Shown here: piece after piece, positions 37,001 through 43,640 of the stretch
Position numbering within the stretch: the stretch's first letter is position 1
Layout: each line of letters starts with the position of its first letter
Source of the DNA: Candidatus Zixiibacteriota bacterium
GTDB taxonomy: Bacteria; Zixibacteria; MSB-5A5; GN15; FEB-12
DNA: 64,000 nucleotides
Reading direction: 5' to 3'
NCBI GenBank assembly: GCA_017999435.1
Contig: JAGNLV010000002.1
Location: 372,001-436,000, forward strand
Made by a program: the position numbers and the translations under genes
The notes under the pieces: generated by a model
What the model saw: the letters and a program-made list of their open reading frames with translations, nothing else
Told to the model about the DNA's origin: nothing
Databases searched by the model: none

Positions 37001-37353
37001 ACGACTACGATCTGGCCGCGACCGGCGCCCTGTACATCTACACGGCGTACATGACGGTCCAGAACGGGACGCTGGCCAACCTCACCACTGTCGCCAACAA
37101 GGCGCAGAAGTGGGCGGAAGGCCACGTGATGATCCCGATGGGTTGCTGCAAGCTGCGCGGCGACTTCAACAATGACGGTGCGGTGAAGGTGGCTGACCTG
37201 ACGGCCCTGATCAACTACCTGTTCCGTGGCGGCGCGGCCCCGAGCTGTCTCGCCCACGGCGACACGAATGGTGACGGGACGATCAAGGTGGCCGACCTGA
37301 CGCTCCTGATCAACTACCTGTTCCGCGGCGGTCCTGCGCCGGCGGCCTGCTAA
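34051..37353 (+). CDS. Secreted 1100-residue protein with BNR-like motifs and C-terminal dockerin-like module
   Basis: GAAAGGAG precedes the ATG; the signal peptide ends VFAAS. The central part contains Asp-box-like motifs of beta-propeller proteins (SLDYGVTWQPRVN near residue 333, SISNDSGLTWDRARN near 490), so residues ~240-590 may form a sialidase-type propeller, without proof of enzyme activity. An Ig/choice-of-anchor-like region follows (~605-710), then a domain with GGSDENIQWYKG. The C-terminus (1035-1100) is a good dockerin-like pair, GDFNNDGAVKVADLTALINY and GDTNGDGTIKVADLTLLINY, each followed by LFRGG, and is bracketed by cysteines (CCK, SCL, AAC). Codon use resembles the 862-residue protein, suggesting strong expression. 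No sorting domain. Confidence 0.8.
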   Translation: MTRKITSVAILSLLLVAFLGVTVFAASAPQQTKRTVDKQINASMQYAFPYPDEQSIPGSVRVQPGQQLGIASPTASPGLAVGNTFYDYQHNGRVGRMNETRTGGKTIAHFSWMFLPSAALVDRAAAYTQYDFSTQQLYSPFATLQATGDYAGYVNLDVTNDNRAVVTCHNQEAVDAHYDIEVYWDFMEGFVTFGYRDSVPAALSQYAKQPQVGTDYNEVNWPSMAYVEGPTPGDTVTHVFGQASLPEAGDPQAIYYFRRVGAMDDPAATWDFPPKVVDTVHDIAQTVDGNDAGKTALVWIANVPCTDADPDTASCDEIAGATQWNNDLYYQISLDYGVTWQPRVNVTKSRIAQAADIPHFQPYTDLGILLDTQGDLHIIWGAAYWPTGSTLYVFSRSAILHWSQDVPYIRTVVDATWEPGDCFPGVWNLTVAKMSISECRNKFYVLFSQFNDRPNGVLTDCATESNPGYPDGAANADLYVSISNDSGLTWDRARNLTNSRTPGCDSANGAGGPCDNDMWATMARFGDTHNAGAGVPVVLPAGASGGSGFYLDVQYINDHSAGGIVQDEGTWQNSDVKWFRMQCIDPVVAPNPVWSPPEIGFPAWTKAGVIFDSVVTLTNIGNTAYSFTITPIMDAGPLSGWLSYTGFTSPVNSGLNNTTTGTVIVTPTGAVAGQIYHLTGRLRFVNAQIGNRDYEIDFIVADTVVPPVFDTIATACTPLALMVRSDGLFGGSDENIQWYKGMGLDYYGVDCDTTAGPYIYSGSPVVMWLDGSDTVANWTAFDNDYVTPFGFYPVSHVAAHAAGDSGQVFTSTFLVRDSSIAIEKTWFAPQVADSCNFVVQRLKIYSNDGLAHNDLLIGEAVDWDIPSDTGSRNASDFNSTLKLIWQQGAEYNDTLECQNNDARFGAMKFLGMAYVNGPTTTVLNSTAPFGAYTKDNPTYVYGNTYGFNKSQLWENMKAGGWSKYTSTAPESLYTDLHMAMTFDDDYDLAATGALYIYTAYMTVQNGTLANLTTVANKAQKWAEGHVMIPMGCCKLRGDFNNDGAVKVADLTALINYLFRGGAAPSCLAHGDTNGDGTIKVADLTLLINYLFRGGPAPAAC

Positions 37354-37399
37354 GGCCTGAGGGAACAGCAGTAGAGCAACGCATCTACTGACCATATGA

Positions 37400-37432
37400 G
37401 GCCGCCCCGCCTGTGCGGGGCGGCCTTTTTTG
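37400..37432 (+). terminator. Intrinsic terminator
   Basis: GGCCGCCCCGC / GCGGGGCGGCC with loop CTGT and TTTTTTGT after it. Confidence 0.93.
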
Positions 37433-37434
37433 TC

Positions 37435-37462
37435 TTGTCAGAACGGGAGGATGCCGTATATT
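37435..37462 (+). promoter_or_regulatory. Sigma70-type promoter of the subtilase gene
   Basis: TTGTCA (37435-37440), 16-base spacer, TATATT (37457-37462); it begins right at the U-run of the preceding terminator. Confidence 0.6.
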
Positions 37463-37708
37463 GTAGGTGGCGATATGTGTCCGCCGGAGATTCGAGTCAT
37501 ACCAGTACTGTGACCGCAAATATCCTCACCGATGCCCGATGGAACCGTACTGGGGCAGGCGATCCAGATGGTCGATAGAGATAGCGTGGCAACGAGTTCG
37601 GTTCGCGCCGCCGGCGGCTGCCGGTCGACGGGCGGGCAGGCGCGGCGGCCGGGCTGTGTTCCGGATTATGCTTGAAGTTCTAACATAGAGTGATGGGAGT
37701 CCTGTAAG

Positions 37709-40081
37709 ATGATGCGAAAGGTAAGTCTGCTTCCGCTGCTGGTGCTGATTTCGGTTGGCGCGCTTACGGTTACGGCGCCGGCGGTAACGGTACCGGGCGG
37801 CGAGCCCCCGAAACCGCTGCTCGTGCCGGGCCGGGTCACGGTGCAGTTCGAGGACAACGTGGCGGTGACGGCGGCGGCCAAGTCGTTCGGCCGCGTGTCG
37901 TTCGGCATCCCGAGCCTCGATGCTGTCCTGGCCGACCTGCGCGTGAGCGATTACCGCGCGATTTTCCCGTGGCGGACGGAAAAACCGCCGGTCAATTCCG
38001 GTATGCACGACCTCACCCGATTCTACGAGTTCTTCTTCCCGGAGAATGTCGACGTTCGCGATGTGGTCGCGGCCCTGCTGCAGAACCCGAATGTCCGCAC
38101 AGCCTACCCGGTCTGGGACATGCCGCTGCGGGCGACCCCCAACGATCCGATGTGGTCCAACCAGTGGGCCATGGAACCGGGCCCCCCTGATCCGAATTTC
38201 TACACCGCCTGGGATATCGAGACCGGGTCCGATTCGGTGCTTTTCGGGTGTGTCGATTCCGGCGTGAACTACACCCATACCGACCTGGCGCCGAACATCT
38301 GGGTGAATCCGGGCGAGGATCTGGACGGCGACGAGGCGGTGTACGACGCGGATGACCTCAACGGGGTGGACGACGACGGCAACGGGATTGTCGACGACCT
38401 GATCGGATACGACTTCCTCACCTACGCCGGATCAGTCCCGGCGGGAGAGGACGGCTCGGTCCGGGATCCCAACCCGAACGATTTCACCGGGCACGGGACG
38501 CACGTGGCGGGCATCGCGGCGGCCGCCAACAATAACGGCATCGCCGTAACCGGGGCGGCCGGCGGCTGGTTCGGCGGCAATCGCGCCTTCCGGGGCGCCC
38601 GGATCATGTGCCTCCGGGCCGGGTACACTTCTACCGACGGCAACGGGTACGTGAATTCCAACGACTGCGCAGCCGCCATTGACTACGCCGTGATGATGGG
38701 GGCCGATGTGATCAACGCCAGCTGGGGCGGCGCCAGCATCACCGCGACGGCGGCGGCGAATGCGATCGCGGCCGGGGTGACGTTCTGCCACGCGGCCGGC
38801 AACGACGGTTTGGACAACCCGGACGAAATCGATTATCAGACGGGAGTGCTTTCGGTGGCCAACGTCGGGCCGAGTTCGGACATTAAGGCGTCCAGCTCCA
38901 ACTATGGGTACTGGATCGACGTCTGCGCTCCGGGCGAGCAGATCCTCTCCACCTATTCGGACGAGTACACCGCGACAACCGCTTACCTGTGGGGGACCTC
39001 GATGGCCTCGCCGATGGTGGCGGGTCAGGCGCTGCTGATTCGGTCGGCCATGCCGTCGCTGAGCAAGGCGCAGGTGGACTCGCTGATCATCGGCACCGCC
39101 GACCCGGTGGAGTACGCCAACCAGCCCCAGTACCACTTCAAGCTCGGATCGGGGCGGATCAACGCGTGGAAGGCGCTCCGCGGCTTGGCAAGCGCGAAGT
39201 TCACCGCCGACGTGACCAGCGCCAACGTGCCCTTCACCGTGCAGTTCACCGATTTGTCCCCCTACTCGCCGACCTCGTGGCTGTGGAAATTCGGCACCGG
39301 CGACCAGTCGACCGAGCAGAACCCGGCCTATGAGTACACCGCCCCGGGATTCTACGACGTGTCGCTCATTGTCGACGACTCCTCATCGATAGGGCCGGGC
39401 GAGGAACACCTTCGCAAGTACATCTGGGCGCGGGCCGACAGCCTGAAGATGGATTCGGTGCAGGTCGGCCTGGGCGAACAGGTCGTGATCCCGGTTTACC
39501 TGCACAACACCGGCTACATCAGCGACATCAAGTTCGCTTTCCAGTTGGAGAATCACGACGAGCGGAAGGTGGAGTACGATTCGTTCTCGGTGGCCGGGCT
39601 GCGCACCTCCTATTTCGCCTACAAGAGCCTGGTGGGTGAAAACCGGAACACCCAGCAGTTCGCCATCTCGTTGCGGCCGACGCTGGTGGGCACGCCCGAC
39701 TATCTTCCGCCGGACACCGGGGCGATCGTGAAGCTGTATCTCACCGTGCACACCACGGCGACCCCCAACCAGTTGGTGACGATCGACACGGCGACCGCCG
39801 CCGGCCACTCGCCGGTGATCGTGACCCCCTACGGCAACTACTGGCCGGTCCTTACGGTCGGGAAAGTGGCGGTCCGGGCGTGTCTGCGCGGGGACGCCAA
39901 CTGCGACGGCCAGATCAAGATTTCGGACCTGACCGTTATTATTGCGTACCTCTTCCAGGGAGGGCCCGAACCCGATCCGCGGGGCGGGGATGTGAACGGG
40001 GACGGGACGATCGCGATCGCCGATGTCACCTACCTCGTGAACTACCTGTTCCGAGGGGGTCCGCCGCCGATCGAGGACTGA
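37709..40081 (+). CDS. Secreted subtilisin-family (S8) protease with PKD, cohesin-like and dockerin-like domains
   Basis: 790 residues with signal peptide and a propeptide of ~140 residues. The catalytic domain has Asp183 (CVDSGVNYTH), His262 (GHGTHVAG), oxyanion Asn365 (AAGNDG) and Ser431 (GTSMASP), so it should be active. The loop DDLNGVDDDGNGIVDDLIGYDF (~216-237, acidic) probably binds calcium. A PKD domain (SWLWKFGTGDQSTEQNP) lies at ~494-575, a cohesin-like sandwich at ~578-720, and the dockerin-like pair at ~727-790 (GDANCDGQIKISDL and GDVNGDGTIAIADV). The dockerin-like module suggests docking to the same surface complex, for maturation of its parts or for nutrient proteolysis. It has its own promoter and terminator. 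Confidence 0.92.
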   Translation: MMRKVSLLPLLVLISVGALTVTAPAVTVPGGEPPKPLLVPGRVTVQFEDNVAVTAAAKSFGRVSFGIPSLDAVLADLRVSDYRAIFPWRTEKPPVNSGMHDLTRFYEFFFPENVDVRDVVAALLQNPNVRTAYPVWDMPLRATPNDPMWSNQWAMEPGPPDPNFYTAWDIETGSDSVLFGCVDSGVNYTHTDLAPNIWVNPGEDLDGDEAVYDADDLNGVDDDGNGIVDDLIGYDFLTYAGSVPAGEDGSVRDPNPNDFTGHGTHVAGIAAAANNNGIAVTGAAGGWFGGNRAFRGARIMCLRAGYTSTDGNGYVNSNDCAAAIDYAVMMGADVINASWGGASITATAAANAIAAGVTFCHAAGNDGLDNPDEIDYQTGVLSVANVGPSSDIKASSSNYGYWIDVCAPGEQILSTYSDEYTATTAYLWGTSMASPMVAGQALLIRSAMPSLSKAQVDSLIIGTADPVEYANQPQYHFKLGSGRINAWKALRGLASAKFTADVTSANVPFTVQFTDLSPYSPTSWLWKFGTGDQSTEQNPAYEYTAPGFYDVSLIVDDSSSIGPGEEHLRKYIWARADSLKMDSVQVGLGEQVVIPVYLHNTGYISDIKFAFQLENHDERKVEYDSFSVAGLRTSYFAYKSLVGENRNTQQFAISLRPTLVGTPDYLPPDTGAIVKLYLTVHTTATPNQLVTIDTATAAGHSPVIVTPYGNYWPVLTVGKVAVRACLRGDANCDGQIKISDLTVIIAYLFQGGPEPDPRGGDVNGDGTIAIADVTYLVNYLFRGGPPPIED

Positions 40082-40103
40082 CCTGGGACGACTGCAACTG
40101 TAT

Positions 40104-40139
40104 GCGGCGGGCGGCCTTGAGCGCCCGCCGCTTTCTTTT
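40104..40139 (+). terminator. Intrinsic terminator
   Basis: GCGGCGGGCG / CGCCCGCCGC with loop GCCTTGAG, followed by TTTCTTTT. Confidence 0.9.
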
Positions 40140-40169
40140 GGGCAAATCTTGACGGATCGACATTTTTTA

Positions 40170-40198
40170 TTGACGCCCCTTCGGCCGGGGCCTATCTT
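40170..40198 (+). promoter_or_regulatory. Strong sigma70 promoter
   Basis: TTGACG (40170-40175), 17-base spacer, TATCTT (40193-40198). A leader of about 165 bases follows before the ATG at 40371. Confidence 0.7.
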
Positions 40199-40370
40199 GT
40201 CGGACAGTGAGAAAGGCGAAATACGTGTAGCGAAAAGCGAAGCGTGGAGAAACAGGAGTTCATGCTCCAGGAGGTGTGCGATCTAAGAGGAATCGATAAC
40301 GACGGATATTGTCCTAGATAGCGATAAGTTGAGAGTTTCGACAACAGCAGCTACGCATGGAGGCTGATAT

Positions 40371-41210
40371 ATGAAGGCGAGATTACTGATTCTTTCCCTG
40401 CTGATCGGGATGTTGGTCGCCGGTTCGGCGTGGGCGCGCCCGGACCCGCAGGATCCGTTTGGCTTAATGGACACGGTGATCCTGGTGCCGCAAGGCGACC
40501 CGGCATCCGGTCATTTCCAAGTGGAGCTGTGGGTGTACTCGGATGAAGGTCTCTCCGGGGTCACGATCGGTTTCGTCTGGAACAACCCGAAGGTGCAAAT
40601 GGACAGCGCCAAGGCGTCGGCGCTGACAAGCGGGGCGTTCACGCTCGGGACGTTCTTCTATGAGCAGGCCAACATCACCCTGACGAACACGAATCTGCGC
40701 TTCCTTTTCGGCGGTCTGGCCTTCACGTCACCACTGGCCGGAGACGGCTCGGGGCGCCGCCTGTGGGCGACGTACTACTTCAACACCACGGGCTGGACCG
40801 ATGTCGATGCGGTCACGTTTGATGAAACGGCCTGGGGGCTCGGTACCGATTACTCCTTCGTGGAATTCGACCTCAATACTGAGTTTTACCCGGCGTTCCT
40901 GGGAGCGCTCACGGATGTGACGGGCACGGTCCAGGAAAACCTACCGGTGTCGTTCGCGCTGAAGCAGAACTACCCTAACCCGTTCAACCCGGCGACGACG
41001 ATTTCGTTTGATTTGCCGAGCAAATCGAATGTCCGGTTGACGGTGTACAACGTCCTCGGTCAGGAGGTGATAACCCTGATCGACCGGGAGATGGATGCTG
41101 ATCAGCATTCGGTGAGCTGGGATGCCTCAAAGCAGGCCTCGGGGGTGTATTTCTATCGGCTCGAGGCGGGCAGTTTCACCGAGACCCGTAAGATGTTGCT
41201 GCTGAAGTGA
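40371..41210 (+). CDS. Small secreted cohesin-like protein with C-terminal sorting domain
   Basis: 279 residues. GGAGG precedes the ATG; the signal peptide ends GSAWAR. Residues ~30-185 form one cohesin-like sandwich (HFQVELWVYSDEGLSGVTIG). Residues ~191-279 form the sorting domain (LKQNYPNPFNPATTISFDLP ... TVYNVLGQEV ... SGVYFYRLEAG ... RKMLLLK). With one cohesin-like module and a surface-sorting tail it could be the cell-surface receptor for dockerin-bearing partners at 16537, 24079, 34051 and 37709, which lack this tail. Own promoter and terminator. Confidence 0.82.
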   Translation: MKARLLILSLLIGMLVAGSAWARPDPQDPFGLMDTVILVPQGDPASGHFQVELWVYSDEGLSGVTIGFVWNNPKVQMDSAKASALTSGAFTLGTFFYEQANITLTNTNLRFLFGGLAFTSPLAGDGSGRRLWATYYFNTTGWTDVDAVTFDETAWGLGTDYSFVEFDLNTEFYPAFLGALTDVTGTVQENLPVSFALKQNYPNPFNPATTISFDLPSKSNVRLTVYNVLGQEVITLIDREMDADQHSVSWDASKQASGVYFYRLEAGSFTETRKMLLLK

Positions 41211-41245
41211 CCTCTGACGGTCCATAGCTTCACAAGGCTACTTGA

Positions 41246-41274
41246 AGCCCCCGTTTCGACGGGGGCTTTTTCTT
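41246..41274 (+). terminator. Intrinsic terminator
   Basis: AGCCCCCGT / ACGGGGGCT with loop TTCG, followed by TTTTCTT. Confidence 0.93.
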
Positions 41275-41351
41275 GGCAAAATGGCCCGACCTGTCAGTTT
41301 TTGCCACCTCTCGTTTAAGTTATTGTTGTGCAATCAGTTAAATCTTTCATG

Positions 41352-41380
41352 TTGACTTTGTCTCAGGCATGTGATATTTT
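41352..41380 (+). promoter_or_regulatory. Sigma70-type promoter of the GH35-like/ggt pair
   Basis: TTGACT (41352-41357), 17-base spacer, TATTTT (41375-41380); the ATG at 41438 follows about 50 bases later. Confidence 0.6.
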
Positions 41381-41437
41381 GCTTTTTTGCGGTAGCTGGA
41401 AAATTCACGTTAAGCTGTTGATATATAAGGCGTTACA

Positions 41438-43627
41438 ATGTTAGGAGTAATCGGGAATCGTTTCTCAATTGGTAAAGAAACTTATCCGCCGTTCTCGGCC
41501 GAGCTCCATTATTTCCGAATTGACAAGCGACACTGGTCCATCTGTTTTGAGCGGATCAAGCGGGCGGGATTCCGCATTATCGCAACCGCCGTGCCCTGGA
41601 ATATCCACCAGGACCAGACCAAGGCGTTTGATTTTGCGGGGATGACGGATCCGCGGAAGGATCTGATCGTTTTCCTGGAGCTGGCCCGGGAGTTTGGGTT
41701 CAAGGTGATTCTTCGACCGGGGCCGTGGGTGGCGGGCCAGTTGCCCTATGGCGGTCTGCCCAAGCACCTGTTCAATGATCTGAAAGTGTTTGCGCGTGAC
41801 GCACAGGGGCAGGAGCGGGAGTTGCCGGCCGACCACGGGGTCAAGGCGGGTTATCTCCCGAGCTACCTGCACCCGAATTTTCAGTTTCATCTGAAGACGT
41901 ATTTCAAGGCCCTGATCGAGACGACGAAAAACTATGTCCACCCGCGCGGGCCGGTGTTCATGGTGGAGCTTGATTACGAAACCTCGTTCGGCCGCCTGCT
42001 GGACCCGGCGAGCGCCGACTACAATCCGGATGTGCTGGCGGCCCACTACCCCCGGTTTCTGCGGGAGCTGTATCAGGACGACATCAAGAAGCTCAACGCC
42101 CAGTACCGGACGAAGTACGCGGAGTTCGAGGCGGTCGAGCCGCCGCGGAAGTTCGCCGAGCTGGAGATGAAGGACTACCCGCCGGTGCTCGACTGGCTCC
42201 GGTTCCGGGAGTACATCCTGCGGACGTATTTGCAGACGGTGGAGGACTTGTTCACGGCGTACACGGTCGAGCCGCTGATTTTCCGTTCGCTCTATATCCG
42301 GCCGGGGGATCTCCTCCCCGCCTACAATCTCGTGCCCGAGGAGATGGCGCCGTTTCTGGGGAGCAATGTTTTTCCCGAGGGGAACTACTTCGATCTGGTG
42401 ATCAAGGCGCGTTTTCTGAAAGAGGAGTACGGTTTCGCATTCGCCTCGTCGTTCGTCTCGGGGCGGGCGGCGGCCGATCCGGAGCGGGAGCAGCGCATCG
42501 CCCCGGTGTGCAACAACGAACGGCGGTTCTACCTCGCGGCCGGGTTCGCAGCCGGGTTCAAGGGCATGAACCACTACATGTTCGTGGACCGCGAACACTG
42601 GTACGGCGCGCCGCTCCACCACGACGGCACGGTCTCGGACGGATACCGGGTGATCCAGCGGTTCAACACGGCGATCACCGAGATCGGTCTGGAGGAAATG
42701 GAATCCCGGCCCCAGATCGCGGTCGTCGGCAACCGCCTGTATTCCTGGCTGCAACTGACCGATACGTCGAAATCGTTCGCCTATCTCCCCCGCCTGCTCA
42801 ACGAGTCGACGGTTGGTTTTTGCCGGGACCTGACCCGGCTGAAGCTGAATTTCGGCGTGCGCGAAAACAGAGACTGGTCGACGATGAGGGACTATAAGGT
42901 ACTCTTCATTCCCTCGGCCGAGGTCATGGCGCAGCGGGACCAGGAAGCGATTGTCGAGCTGGTGAAAAACGGCCAGACGGTCATCATGTGCGGGCTGATG
43001 CCGAAGTACGACGAGCATTTCCGGGACTGCAAAATCTTGTCGAATCATTTCCGAATCAAGACGACCGTGGACACGCGGATCGGGACGATCACCTGCAAAG
43101 ACGGCGCGGAGTTCCCGGCGTACCTCTACGGGAGCATCGCGGCCGGGGACGACGCCAAGACGCGCAAGACGGCCAAGTGCGGGGCGAAGGTCGTGGGGGT
43201 GACCTCGGCCCGGTCGAAAGGGAACTTCATCTTCTTCGCTTTCGACATCGCCTCGGGCGGCAACCACAAGAAGCTGGCCTTTATCGAGGCGGTGCTCGAG
43301 TCGGAAAAGCAGGTGTCGCACCTGTACTGCTCCGATCCCTCGGTCGACGTGGCGTTCCACCTGGGGTCGAAGAAGTCGCTGCTGTACGTGGTGGCGCCGC
43401 CGGCCGGGGAGCTGTCGGACGGGTTTGAGGCGAAGACGAAGGAGGTCATAATCCGGGCGGACCTGAAGGGGCTGGGGTTCGGTGCGGTGAAAGTCAAGCT
43501 CACCGACCTGTTCGGCGATCCGGAGAATCCGACGGTTCTGAAGTCGTCGGCCAAGGAACTGCAGGAGGGACTGCCGCTCCGCCTCAGTTTTCCGGACGGG
43601 CTGGTGTTCCTGGTCGAGAAACGATAG
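41438..43627 (+). CDS. GH35-like (clan GH-A) glycoside hydrolase homologue, cytoplasmic
   Basis: 729 residues without a signal peptide. The start is GH35-like: FSAELHYFRIDKRHWSICFE, then GFRIIATAVPWNIHQ and ILRPGPWVAGQLPYGGLP, the usual barrel strands 1-3. At the position of the acid/base motif VENEYG the sequence reads VELDYET, so Glu appears replaced by Asp. At the nucleophile motif TEFxxG it reads SSFVSG, so Glu appears replaced by Ser. The later motif NHYMFVDREHWYGAPL matches the NxYMFxGGTxxG...YDYDAPL region. These by-eye alignments suggest an altered or lost retaining mechanism. The last third contains a GATase-like region (EAIVELVKNGQTVIMCGLMP). It is followed after 13 bases by ggt. 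Confidence 0.7.
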   Translation: MLGVIGNRFSIGKETYPPFSAELHYFRIDKRHWSICFERIKRAGFRIIATAVPWNIHQDQTKAFDFAGMTDPRKDLIVFLELAREFGFKVILRPGPWVAGQLPYGGLPKHLFNDLKVFARDAQGQERELPADHGVKAGYLPSYLHPNFQFHLKTYFKALIETTKNYVHPRGPVFMVELDYETSFGRLLDPASADYNPDVLAAHYPRFLRELYQDDIKKLNAQYRTKYAEFEAVEPPRKFAELEMKDYPPVLDWLRFREYILRTYLQTVEDLFTAYTVEPLIFRSLYIRPGDLLPAYNLVPEEMAPFLGSNVFPEGNYFDLVIKARFLKEEYGFAFASSFVSGRAAADPEREQRIAPVCNNERRFYLAAGFAAGFKGMNHYMFVDREHWYGAPLHHDGTVSDGYRVIQRFNTAITEIGLEEMESRPQIAVVGNRLYSWLQLTDTSKSFAYLPRLLNESTVGFCRDLTRLKLNFGVRENRDWSTMRDYKVLFIPSAEVMAQRDQEAIVELVKNGQTVIMCGLMPKYDEHFRDCKILSNHFRIKTTVDTRIGTITCKDGAEFPAYLYGSIAAGDDAKTRKTAKCGAKVVGVTSARSKGNFIFFAFDIASGGNHKKLAFIEAVLESEKQVSHLYCSDPSVDVAFHLGSKKSLLYVVAPPAGELSDGFEAKTKEVIIRADLKGLGFGAVKVKLTDLFGDPENPTVLKSSAKELQEGLPLRLSFPDGLVFLVEKR

Positions 43628-43640
43628 CGGGGAATCACTC

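Larger units (their letters stand above)
37354..37708 (+). other. Intergenic region: terminator, promoter and leader
   Basis: Terminator at 37400 runs directly into the promoter at 37435; about 240 bases of untranslated leader follow. No gene seen. Confidence 0.6.

Noticed and set aside
37480-37520. GGAGATTCGAGTC resembling a tRNA T-arm
   Set aside because: No matching acceptor, D-arm or anticodon arm can be folded around it.
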